Translations under genes and position numbers: made by a program
Notes under the pieces: generated by a model
Seen by the model: only the letters and a program-made list of their open reading frames with translations
What the model was told of the DNA's origin: nothing
The model's database searches: none
In this document: positions 1 through 5,732 of the stretch, piece after piece
How the letters are laid out: the number at the start of each line of letters is the position of its first letter
Numbering within the stretch: position 1 is the first letter of the stretch
Virus record (IMG/VR): IMGVR_UViG_3300021960_000180
Location: 1-40,804 of that record
Reading direction: 5' to 3' (one strand)
Source: a virus
Length of the DNA: 40,804 nt

Positions 1-210
1 GAGTTTGCTCCCGAAGAAAATACGATCTATATTAGTAGCGCTCGCAATGCTCACTTCGATACCATCTGCAAAACACTACTTCATGAAATGGCACACCTAT
101 ACTGTTACAAAGTAAAAGAACAAGAATACCATGACCATGAGAACAAACGTTTCAAAGCCATCATCAGACATATAGCCTCCTTATACGGGTTTGACCCTAA
201 AGAATTATAA
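1..210 (+). CDS. SprT-like zinc metallopeptidase, C-terminal part
   Basis: An open frame enters from the left edge and stops with TAA at 208-210, giving 69 visible residues. Residues 28-32 read HEMAH, an HExxH zinc-binding motif, preceded by a short hydrophobic helix (TLL) and followed about 11 residues later by YHDHENKRFK. That spacing and the closing Phe-Asp-Pro segment resemble SprT/Spartan-like minimal metallopeptidases, which are common in phages and in eukaryotes cleave DNA-protein crosslinks. The N-terminus lies outside the window. The role in this phage is inference. No gene follows it closely downstream; the next begins at 831. Confidence 0.75.
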   Translation, partial: EFAPEENTIYISSARNAHFDTICKTLLHEMAHLYCYKVKEQEYHDHENKRFKAIIRHIASLYGFDPKEL

Positions 211-370
211 AGAAGTATACCTGCATCCAAGCCATAAAGGCAAATAATATATAGTGAAATAAGTCATCTAAGTTCATACCCGAATTGTATCGAGTTTTGT
301 TTTTCTTTGCAGAAATGAGAATCAGTCTTATTTAACGCTTAACGTTAAACGTTAAACATTATACCCATAT

Positions 371-402
371 AAATAAAAAACCCCGGCAGAGAGTTACCGG
401 GG
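371..402 (-). terminator. Intrinsic terminator reading on the minus strand
   Basis: A perfect CCCCGG/CCGGGG stem (381-386 with 397-402) is flanked on its left by an A-rich run (371-380). On the minus strand this is a GC stem followed by T residues, the shape of a rho-independent terminator. There is no T-run on the plus-strand side. No minus-strand gene is recognisable immediately upstream of it in minus orientation, so what it terminates is unknown. Confidence 0.55.
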
Positions 403-648
403 CATGAGGAAGTTAATTACTACAAGGAAAGATGAGAAATTATGAAAGGAAGATCATCTATACCTTGATTAATATTATATGCCTTTTATTAAATTGTGCA
501 ATATATTTTTTACATAACCATCCTTTTATTTAAGTGACGGGGGGTGTTCCTATATAGAGGGGGTGGGGGTCTGCGGTTTTCAATTTTGTTCTAGTAATTC
601 ATGCAAGTCTTAGTGCGTAAGCACGCTGTCGGAGTCCCATTTTGTTTT

Positions 649-672
649 GGGTTGGTGGGTATAGGGTAGGGG
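649..672 (+). other. Canonical G-quadruplex motif
   Basis: Four G-tracts (649-651, 657-659, 664-666, 669-672) are separated by loops of 5, 4 and 2 bases, which satisfies the usual G3+N1-7 rule. This is striking in an AT-rich genome. It lies 20 bases before a CCTGACA palindrome and about 160 bases before the gene at 831, on the non-template strand of that gene. Folding and function are inference. Confidence 0.55.
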
Positions 673-692
673 CTTATTTATACCACGCGAAA

Positions 693-709
693 CCTGACAC
701 TATGTCAGG
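693..709. repeat. Junction palindrome copy 1 (CCTGACA-CTA-TGTCAGG)
   Basis: Perfect 7-base arms with a 3-base centre. Flanking AA/TT extends the arms to 9 bases (691-711). It is followed at once by the AT palindrome at 711-730. First of the 11 copies in the window. Confidence 0.85.
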
Positions 710-710
710 T

Positions 711-730
711 TAGTAAAAATAAGTTTACTA
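711..730. promoter_or_regulatory. AT palindrome TAGTAAA-N6-TTTACTA
   Basis: Two inverted TAGTAAA half-sites around a 6-base centre. The same half-site recurs six times at 2015-2499 and again inside the promoter at 3551-3579, so this looks like a full operator for whatever binds those single sites. A short T-run (731-735) follows, so a weak AT-rich terminator is an alternative reading. Confidence 0.5.
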
Positions 731-830
731 TTTTTGGCTTTTGTCTGTCATTTAATACATAATTACACCATGTTGCGATTGATTGACACAGGGTTAATCA
801 TGGACAACATATTTTATAGGAGTATTAGCG

Positions 831-1613
831 ATGGAAAATACAACGCTAAATCAAGCGGTGCTATCAACGCTTAAATCAGATAGTAAAGGGTTCGTTATTT
901 CATCAACCGAAGCAATCGCAAAAGCGGAAGCAATCGCGAAAGTGATCGAGCAATTCATTAGCTCTAAGCTAATCAAGGCTAGATCACCCGAGGGAAAAAC
1001 GATGGAAGAATATCGGGATGAAGTTGCGGACGCATGGCAAAATGCCCCCGATGAAGTTACTGAAGCTATCACAAGCGGAGTAACTGAGGGCGTTTTAGCT
1101 GGTGAAGCATACAAGGATAAAGTTGTCAGGATGTACGACAACGGATCTGAATATGTTGATCCAGATGTTGCGGAAGTATCCGCCCATAAGCAAGGAATTG
1201 ATTTTAATCCTGATGATATTAAATCGTTTGGAATGAGTTATATCCTTACCCAAAATTGGCAGGCTCTAAGCTATGCCATAAAAAAGGATGGTACTACATC
1301 CAATCCAATGGGTTCTTATGGTATATCATTTAAGAAACTTGCGAATGATACAAGGACTACTTGTAAAAATACCATTGATCAAAATGTTAGCCGAATCAAG
1401 GGCCGCATCGTTAAGTACCTTGCAAGTACTTACGGCTTGATCAATGAGGAAGTTGATCCTGTTGATGAGATTGAAACCAAATCTCTTAATTGGGTCAAAT
1501 CTCAGAAAAACTTAGTTGAGAAGTTACCCTCCGCTAAGCAACAGAAAATCTGGTCTGACGCTGTCAGTAAGTGTGATGAGATTCTAACTAAAGCAATCGC
1601 ATCATTGAAGTAA
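831..1613 (+). CDS. Unknown 260-residue protein
   Basis: Starts at ATG 831 with a good Shine-Dalgarno AGGAG at 818-822 and ends in TAA, followed nine bases later by a strong terminator, so it is a single-gene transcription unit. The protein is soluble and mostly helical by composition, with an acidic middle (about residues 55-120) and a basic segment near 165-205. I recognise no domain. Its codon use looks slightly less AT-rich than the small genes to its right. It is isolated between two non-coding stretches crowded with repeats, so a regulator or replication-initiation role is possible but is only a guess from position. Confidence 0.7.
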   Translation: MENTTLNQAVLSTLKSDSKGFVISSTEAIAKAEAIAKVIEQFISSKLIKARSPEGKTMEEYRDEVADAWQNAPDEVTEAITSGVTEGVLAGEAYKDKVVRMYDNGSEYVDPDVAEVSAHKQGIDFNPDDIKSFGMSYILTQNWQALSYAIKKDGTTSNPMGSYGISFKKLANDTRTTCKNTIDQNVSRIKGRIVKYLASTYGLINEEVDPVDEIETKSLNWVKSQKNLVEKLPSAKQQKIWSDAVSKCDEILTKAIASLK

Positions 1614-1622
1614 GCTATCCCT

Positions 1623-1660
1623 AGCCCCACATGGTCAAAAGCCGTGTGGGGCTTTTTTTT
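1623..1660 (+). terminator. Intrinsic terminator after the 831-1613 gene
   Basis: AGCCCCACATGG (1623-1634) pairs with CCGTGTGGGGCT (1641-1652, with one G-T wobble) around a short loop and is followed by an uninterrupted T-run to 1660. It lies directly downstream of the TAA at 1611-1613. Confidence 0.93.
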
Positions 1661-1741
1661 GCCCTGAATTTTCTAGTATGCTTCCCCTTTTGAAACCAGT
1701 TCCCCCCGCGCGCGTGCGAGCGCCTCACGTTGCGAGGACGA

Positions 1742-1758
1742 CCTGACACCCTGTCAGG
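1742..1758. repeat. Junction palindrome copy 2 (centre CCC)
   Basis: Perfect CCTGACA/TGTCAGG arms with a CCC centre. It ends the first TGAAACCAGTTCC cassette. Confidence 0.85.
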
Positions 1759-1769
1759 TTTAGTTTCTA

Positions 1770-1784
1770 CTATGATTATCATAG
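1770..1784. repeat. 15-base palindrome CTATGAT-T-ATCATAG
   Basis: Perfect 7-base arms around a single T in non-coding DNA, between the two CCTGACA palindromes. It could be an operator. No second copy was seen. Confidence 0.5.
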
Positions 1785-1868
1785 CTGACACAAATATTAT
1801 AACCGTATTTCAACTATTCTGAAACCAGTTCCGAGCGAGCGAGCGTGGCATCACCAAGAATTATCATG

Positions 1869-1885
1869 CCTGACACCCTGTCAGG
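1869..1885. repeat. Junction palindrome copy 3 (centre CCC)
   Basis: Perfect arms, extended by flanking G and C to 8 bases (1868-1886). It ends the second cassette and sits directly before the TTGTTCCA array. Confidence 0.85.
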
Positions 1886-1887
1886 CT

Positions 1888-2343
1888 TTGTTCCAACGAG
1901 ATTTACTTTGTTCCAACTTGATGACGTAGTCTGGAACAAGATTTTACTTTGTATATCAACGACTTAACTAGGTTTGTTCCAATGTTCCAACTATTTTTAA
2001 CAGGATATGCTGGTTAGTAAAGTTTTAGGCATCGTTCGCCTTGTTTTTGCAGTGCAACCTAACTTTACATTCCCCCATCGTCCTACAAAACCACTGGAAC
2101 ATTGGAACAAAACACTAATTTAACTATAACTATATAATATTATATATAATAAAAACAACAACTTAGCTCATTGCCTATCCTCTTGTTCCGTTCCATTAGT
2201 AAAGTTACAGGGTCATATTTCGTGGAACATGAATAAAATCAAGCACTTACAGAGAAAACACCTTAAATTAGTAAAGTTATTTGGAACAAGATTTACACAA
2301 AGCTCACTTGTTCCATTAGTAAACTTAGCTTGGAACGGAACAA
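1888..2343. repeat. TTGTTCCA/TGGAACAA array with TTAGTAAA sites; candidate origin
   Basis: About a dozen copies of TTGTTCCA or its complement occur in 456 bases (near 1888, 1908, 1932, 1974, 1983, 2095, 2102, 2183, 2190, 2223, 2281, 2307, 2330 and 2336). They are interleaved with TTAGTAAA sites (2015, 2197, 2269, 2317). Several copies are joined as GTTCC-ATTAGTAAA, and three carry an AGATTTAC or AGATTTTAC extension. Short directly and inversely repeated sites beside an AT-only block are typical of iteron origins, but a multi-site regulator platform would look the same. Confidence 0.6.
2116..2155. other. AT-only block, possible DNA-unwinding element
   Basis: Forty bases that are almost pure A and T, with alternating TATATA steps, inside the repeat array. 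In iteron origins such a block is where the duplex opens. Here this is inferred from position only. Confidence 0.4.
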
Positions 2344-2480
2344 AAACCCAGTCGAATACAACACCCATCATCTAAGAAAACATTACATGAACAAAGTCTC
2401 AACGCTACGCATACTAGAAACACTATACCCCAATTTGTAAAAAACGATATATTTAGTACCCCACAAAATTTGAAAAGCCC

Positions 2481-2509
2481 TTGATTTGTTAGTAAACTTG
2501 TGGTATAAT
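2481..2509 (+). promoter_or_regulatory. Sigma70-type promoter for the 2592 operon
   Basis: TTGATT (2481-2486), a 17-base spacer and TATAAT (2504-2509). The spacer contains TTAGTAAAC, with TAGTAAA starting nine bases after the start of the -35. This layout is shared base for base with the promoter at 3551-3579. Transcription would start near 2516 and give a leader of about 75 bases with a palindrome just before the ribosome site. Confidence 0.85.
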
Positions 2510-2558
2510 AATATAATGAGAGAAGCGAATTACATCTTTCAATTTTTTATTTTTTTGT

Positions 2559-2575
2559 CCTGACAGGGTGTCAGG
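2559..2575. repeat. Junction palindrome copy 4 (centre GGG)
   Basis: Perfect arms in the 5' leader of the gene at 2592, immediately before the ribosome site GAGGAG (2579-2584). In RNA it would form a hairpin next to the start region. Confidence 0.85.
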
Positions 2576-2591
2576 TTTGAGGAGTTAAACT

Positions 2592-2900
2592 TTGGATTTA
2601 CACTATTTATTTAGTAGCGAATATGCGAACGCTAAGAAACTTGGCTTGGCATCACAGTTCATTACTTTGTATAAACATTTTAGAAGATGTGATACATCGT
2701 TGAGCCGTGATGACAGTATATTCTATGCGATAGTCAATGCGACTAAATATTTACAAGGCTCTTTAGTTAGAGTTTATGGTAAATATTTAGGTGTAACAGG
2801 CGATGCGATGCGTATGCGTGGAGGTAGGCAATATACATTAGTTCGCTTTGCAAAGGGCAATAAAGATTATGTGTACAACAATGAGCTTAATGGTATTTAA
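2592..2900 (+). CDS. Unknown 102-residue protein, TTG start
   Basis: Begins at TTG 2592; GAGGAG at 2579-2584 gives a proper ribosome site at normal spacing and no ATG lies nearby, which decides the start. The product is small and basic, with many Tyr, Arg and Lys (an RMRGGRQY stretch near residues 74-81), as in proteins that touch nucleic acid. No family recognised. It is first in the transcription unit driven by the promoter at 2481-2509 and is flanked by palindromes on both sides (2559 and 2902). Confidence 0.7.
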   Translation: MDLHYLFSSEYANAKKLGLASQFITLYKHFRRCDTSLSRDDSIFYAIVNATKYLQGSLVRVYGKYLGVTGDAMRMRGGRQYTLVRFAKGNKDYVYNNELNGI

Positions 2901-2901
2901 A

Positions 2902-2917
2902 CCTGACAGGGTGTCAG
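2902..2917. repeat. Junction palindrome copy 5 (centre GGG, last base missing)
   Basis: CCTGACA-GGG-TGTCAG starts two bases after the stop codon of the preceding gene and ends before the AGGAG ribosome site of the next. The last G of the consensus is T. Confidence 0.8.
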
Positions 2918-2941
2918 TTATTATTATATTAGGAGATAGTT

Positions 2942-3145
2942 ATGAATAAGAAACTAAGTGAAGATTCAATACAAAGGTATTGGGAAGACAGTTTAAGGTA
3001 TCATCGCATGTTACCTGAGTTCCAAATACAAGATCGTAAACAACGTAAGATTGATATGATCATGTCATGTGCTATGGCATATCTCATGGGCGTGTTGACT
3101 GTTCTTATTATATGGGCGATGTATCAAGTGAGGATTGGACTATGA
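2942..3145 (+). CDS. Small single-pass membrane protein, unknown
   Basis: 67 residues from ATG 2942 with AGGAG at 2931-2935. A polar, charged N-terminal half (about residues 1-37) is followed by one hydrophobic stretch (about 39-61, AYLMGVLTVLIIWAM) and a short tail, so the protein is probably anchored with its N-terminal half in the cytoplasm. No family recognised. Its stop overlaps the next start as ATGA at 3142-3145, pointing to translational coupling. Confidence 0.65.
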   Translation: MNKKLSEDSIQRYWEDSLRYHRMLPEFQIQDRKQRKIDMIMSCAMAYLMGVLTVLIIWAMYQVRIGL

Positions 3146-3342
3146 CTACCTGTAATCTATGTGGTAATGAATTCTCTAGCGATAGAGCAAAACTAGGTTT
3201 CAAGGTTTGTTTGGACTGTGGAGAAAGACAAGCCGAGAAAGTTAAGCATTGTGTAGCACCAATGCACAAGAGCAATTATATGTTATTCACAAACTACGAT
3301 GACTTGAAAGGCATCAACAACAAAGGGGGATTAATTAAATGA
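3142..3342 (+). CDS. Small zinc-ribbon-like protein
   Basis: 66 residues from ATG 3142. This start overlaps the previous stop by four bases and is preferred to an upstream in-frame ATG at 3067, which would overlap the membrane gene heavily. Cys4-x2-Cys7 and Cys23-x2-Cys26 form two CxxC knuckles (CNLC and CLDC), the pattern of a zinc ribbon. The rest is polar. Possible roles are DNA, RNA or protein contact; none can be fixed. Confidence 0.65.
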   Translation: MTTCNLCGNEFSSDRAKLGFKVCLDCGERQAEKVKHCVAPMHKSNYMLFTNYDDLKGINNKGGLIK

Positions 3343-3509
3343 GTATAACTAATTCAGAAGATATAAAAATTATATTAGCAAACAGACGCAAGATTAAGTC
3401 TGAGAAAGAATCATGGGCTAGGGATAGCTATGACAGGGGGTCTAACTTTGATATAGAAGATAGACAGTTGATAAATGACATTGAACAGTTCGCTCAAAGA
3501 GAGGATTAA
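3339..3509 (+). CDS. Unknown 56-residue protein
   Basis: ATG 3339 overlaps the previous stop by ATGA and the frame ends in TAA at 3507-3509. The product is highly charged and probably helical (RRKIKSEKESWARD, then an acidic stretch DIEDRQLINDIEQ). The overlap chain with the two genes before it supports real translation. No homology recognised. Confidence 0.55.
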   Translation: MSITNSEDIKIILANRRKIKSEKESWARDSYDRGSNFDIEDRQLINDIEQFAQRED

Positions 3510-3550
3510 TTATTAGAAAAATAAACAGGTATGGTAAATTAGAATCTCTA

Positions 3551-3579
3551 TTGACATATTAGTAAAGATGTAGTATAAT
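3551..3579 (+). promoter_or_regulatory. Consensus sigma70 promoter before the AAA+/VWA operon
   Basis: TTGACA (3551-3556), exactly 17 bases, then TATAAT (3574-3579): a near-perfect promoter. The spacer carries TTAGTAAAG in the same register as the promoter at 2481-2509, and both continue with AATA after the -10. A repressor or activator that sees TTAGTAAA would control both. Transcription should begin near 3586 and meet the terminator-like palindrome after about 45-70 bases. Confidence 0.92.
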
Positions 3580-3628
3580 AATAAGTAGAATGAAAATTTA
3601 CCTTAGTTTTTATTTAAATTTATTTTAC

Positions 3629-3656
3629 GAGCCTGACACCGTGTCAGGCTCTTTTT
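3629..3656 (+). terminator. Leader terminator or attenuator built on junction palindrome copy 6
   Basis: The CCTGACA palindrome (3632-3648, centre CCG) is extended by GAG/CTC to 11-base arms (3629-3639 with 3641-3651) and followed by TTTTT (3652-3656), an intrinsic terminator. It lies between the promoter at 3551 and the start codon at 3672, with the ribosome site GGAGAG beginning five bases after the T-run. It therefore looks like an attenuator, or the end of a short leader RNA. Confidence 0.8.
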
Positions 3657-3671
3657 ACATGGAGAGACATT

Positions 3672-4598
3672 ATGTATAACTTTGAACAAGAAGTTAAGCT
3701 ACAACAACCAAGTCATATCGTATCACTAGCAACATCGGCAGTGTTGGTATCAGTTGATGTGAATGTTTGGTCAGCAACAAAACAAGATCGAGTTATCTCA
3801 AGCGAGGTAACAACATCAAAGAAAGCAGATCCTAATGCAGGTCGGTTTGTTAAGAATCTATTATCTAACAACCCATACCACAAGGACTTAGTGAATTATA
3901 GACAGACTATTTATAATTGGCTTAAGCGTAGCACATACAGGTGGAACAACGCCCAGGACTTACTGCCAACCATCAGCTTAGAAACTTTTAAATCAGAGTA
4001 TGACAAGCATGAGAGGGAGTTTAATAGATTACTAGATGTGTTCTGTGATAAATATGATTCTATTAAATCAAACATGGCTTTTAGTCAGGGGGATATGTAT
4101 AACCGAGAGGACTATCCTGAAGTATCTGAAGTTCGTAGAAAGTTTGGGTGTAGATTGTACATATCAGAAGTTCCCGAACAGGACTTTAGGTGTCAGGTAG
4201 CGAGTGACTTAGCATCTGACTTAAAAATTACTTATGAAAGACAAGCAAGGGAGATAGTTAAAAATGTATTACATCAACAAACAGAAAGAATCATTGATGT
4301 CATGGAGAGTATCGCACATTGCTGTGGAACGCAAGAGATTACTACCAAAGACGGCGAGACTACAACAAAGAAACGAAAGATATATGATACAACCATCGAA
4401 AAAGCCAAAGACTTGTGTCGCACGATAGGGGCTTTTAGATATGTAGACAACGAACATAGTCAGAAACTTAGATCAGTAGCGAAACAATTAGATGATGCAT
4501 TAGAGGGTGTGTCTACTGATATGTTACGAGATTCAGACTATACAAGAGATAGAGTGAAGAATGATATTGACGACATTCTATCTAAATTTTCAATTTAA
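3672..4598 (+). CDS. Putative third component of the MoxR-VWA module (DUF3150-like)
   Basis: 308 residues from ATG 3672 with GGAGAG at 3661-3666. No catalytic motif is visible; the sequence is charged and helical, with probable coiled-coil stretches around residues 105-130 and 165-220 and in the C-terminal 60 residues. First gene of the operon followed by a MoxR-type ATPase and a VWA protein. In other phages and plasmids an uncharacterised helical protein of the DUF3150 type often precedes such pairs; I assign that by position and character, not by a firm motif. It may be the substrate adaptor or scaffold of the ATPase-VWA machine. Confidence 0.6.
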   Translation: MYNFEQEVKLQQPSHIVSLATSAVLVSVDVNVWSATKQDRVISSEVTTSKKADPNAGRFVKNLLSNNPYHKDLVNYRQTIYNWLKRSTYRWNNAQDLLPTISLETFKSEYDKHEREFNRLLDVFCDKYDSIKSNMAFSQGDMYNREDYPEVSEVRRKFGCRLYISEVPEQDFRCQVASDLASDLKITYERQAREIVKNVLHQQTERIIDVMESIAHCCGTQEITTKDGETTTKKRKIYDTTIEKAKDLCRTIGAFRYVDNEHSQKLRSVAKQLDDALEGVSTDMLRDSDYTRDRVKNDIDDILSKFSI

Positions 4599-4599
4599 A

Positions 4600-4616
4600 C
4601 CTGACATGGTGTCAGG
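4600..4616. repeat. Junction palindrome copy 7 (centre TGG)
   Basis: Perfect arms, extended to ACCTGACA/TGTCAGGT. It starts two bases after the stop codon at 4596-4598 and precedes the AGGAGAG ribosome site of the ATPase gene. Confidence 0.85.
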
Positions 4617-4637
4617 TATGCAAACTAGGAGAGCAAC

Positions 4638-5699
4638 ATGCATACACAGAGAGTAACAATTAGAGAGTTAGTAACACTTATTTATACTATTGGTAAAGAT
4701 CTTACACCTATTATTCAATCAGAGCCCGGGTGTGGCAAGACATCTTTACTTAAGATGTTAGAGGAAGAACATGGTGACAAATATGATTACATCTATGTTG
4801 ATTGCCCCGTTAAGGACATGCAAGACATAGCGATGACTATTCCTAACCATGAAACACGAACACTTGAAACCTATGTTGGTTCATTGTTCAAACTAGATAG
4901 TGCAAAGCCTAAGATTATCTTACTTGATGAGTTTATGAAAGCACCGAAATTACTACAAGTTATTTTTACTAGGCTCATGCTAGAGAGATGCGTAGGTGAT
5001 ACAAAGTTACCTGAGGGTTCTATTGTGTTTGGCACATCGAACAATCAAAGCGATGGAGTAGGCGATACGATGATGGCTCATGCGGGTAACCGAGTTTGTA
5101 TCTTGCAAATGGAAAAGCCACGAGTTGAAGATTGGTTAGCTTGGGCGGGTGATAATGGCATACACCCATTGATTAGAGCGTGGGTCCACATGTTCCCTAG
5201 ATCATTGAATAGTTACTTAGATGAGGGACAAGATGACAACCCATACATATTCAACCCAAAGAAACCACAGTTGAGTTTTGTATCGCCACGATCTTTAGCT
5301 AAGTCATCGGTCATTGTCTCTAACCGAGACACACTAGGAGAGGTAGCCACAATGTGTGCATTGTCAGGCACTATTGGGTTAAGTGCATCGGCAGATATGT
5401 CAGCATTTCTATCGCTAGAGAAACAATTACCTAAGTATGAGGACATCATCAATAATCCTGATACTACTAAAATACCAACAGAAATCTCAGCACAGTTGAT
5501 GGTAATGTTCCAAGCGACAGACAAGATTAAGACACAAGACGAGTTATCTAAATTCATGAGATTCGTTAAGCGTATTAATTCGTCTGAGATACAAGCAATA
5601 TTCTTTACAATGTGTGTGCGTAGTAAACAATGCCGAGCCATTGCTAGATCCAATGCGGACATAGCGAAATGGGCAACCGATAACTACGACTTATTTTAA
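4638..5699 (+). CDS. MoxR/CobS-like AAA+ ATPase
   Basis: 353 residues, ATG 4638 after AGGAGAG. Walker A is SEPGCGKTS (residues 28-36), Walker B IILLDEF (93-99), and a sensor-1-like GTSNN follows near residue 135. Arrangement and length fit the MoxR/CobS branch of AAA+ ATPases, which work as rings with a VWA-domain partner to remodel or insert cofactors into target proteins. The VWA partner is the next gene. Palindromes bracket the gene on both sides (4600 and 5702). The target in this phage is unknown; there are no porphyrin or cobalamin genes nearby, so a chelatase role is unlikely. Confidence 0.88.
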   Translation: MHTQRVTIRELVTLIYTIGKDLTPIIQSEPGCGKTSLLKMLEEEHGDKYDYIYVDCPVKDMQDIAMTIPNHETRTLETYVGSLFKLDSAKPKIILLDEFMKAPKLLQVIFTRLMLERCVGDTKLPEGSIVFGTSNNQSDGVGDTMMAHAGNRVCILQMEKPRVEDWLAWAGDNGIHPLIRAWVHMFPRSLNSYLDEGQDDNPYIFNPKKPQLSFVSPRSLAKSSVIVSNRDTLGEVATMCALSGTIGLSASADMSAFLSLEKQLPKYEDIINNPDTTKIPTEISAQLMVMFQATDKIKTQDELSKFMRFVKRINSSEIQAIFFTMCVRSKQCRAIARSNADIAKWATDNYDLF

Positions 5700-5701
5700 C
5701 A

Positions 5702-5717
5702 CCTGACACGGTGTCAG
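5702..5717. repeat. Junction palindrome copy 8 (centre CGG, last base missing)
   Basis: CCTGACA-CGG-TGTCAG starts three bases after the ATPase stop and precedes the AAGGA ribosome site of the VWA gene. Confidence 0.8.
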
Positions 5718-5732
5718 AAAGGATTATGAGAT

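Larger units (their letters stand above)
211..830. other. 620-base non-coding region
   Basis: No convincing ORF on either strand. It holds a tandem GTTAAAC repeat near 344-358, a GC hairpin whose T-run lies on the minus strand (371-402), G-runs at 539-544, 559-563 and 565-569, a GTGC-GTAA-GCAC mini-hairpin (613-624), a four-tract G motif (649-672), one CCTGACA palindrome (693-709) and an AT palindrome (711-730). A TTGACA at 783-788 could be a -35 box for the gene at 831, but no good -10 follows at the right distance. It looks like a control region. Confidence 0.6.
1691..1885 (+). repeat. Two parallel cassettes: TGAAACCAGTTCC to palindrome
   Basis: The 13-mer TGAAACCAGTTCC occurs at 1691-1703 and 1820-1832. 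In each copy a GC-rich variable filler follows (with GCGAGCG-type repeats) and a CCTGACACCCTGTCAGG palindrome begins 51 and 49 bases after the 13-mer start respectively. Same ends with a different middle suggests a duplicated unit that diverged, or cassettes with exchanged contents. Confidence 0.6.
1661..2591. other. 930-base non-coding repeat hub
   Basis: No credible ORF. From left to right it holds: two cassettes that start with TGAAACCAGTTCC (1691 and 1820) and end in a CCTGACA palindrome; a CTATGAT-T-ATCATAG palindrome (1770-1784); a dense TTGTTCCA/TGGAACAA array (1888-2343) with interleaved TTAGTAAA motifs; an AT-only block (about 2116-2155); a promoter (2481-2509); and a leader with another CCTGACA palindrome. 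A replication origin or control centre is the best guess. Confidence 0.6.

Noticed and set aside
613-624. GTGC-GTAA-GCAC hairpin with GNRA-type loop
   Set aside because: The four-base stem is too short to claim function on its own.
851-1141. Minus-strand ORF of 96 codons opposite the gene at 831
   Set aside because: Ser/Ala/Ile-rich shadow of a gene with a strong ribosome site and terminator; no ribosome site of its own.
5213-5662. Minus-strand ORF of 149 codons inside the AAA+ gene
   Set aside because: The plus frame has intact Walker motifs; the antisense product has no domain and no start signal.
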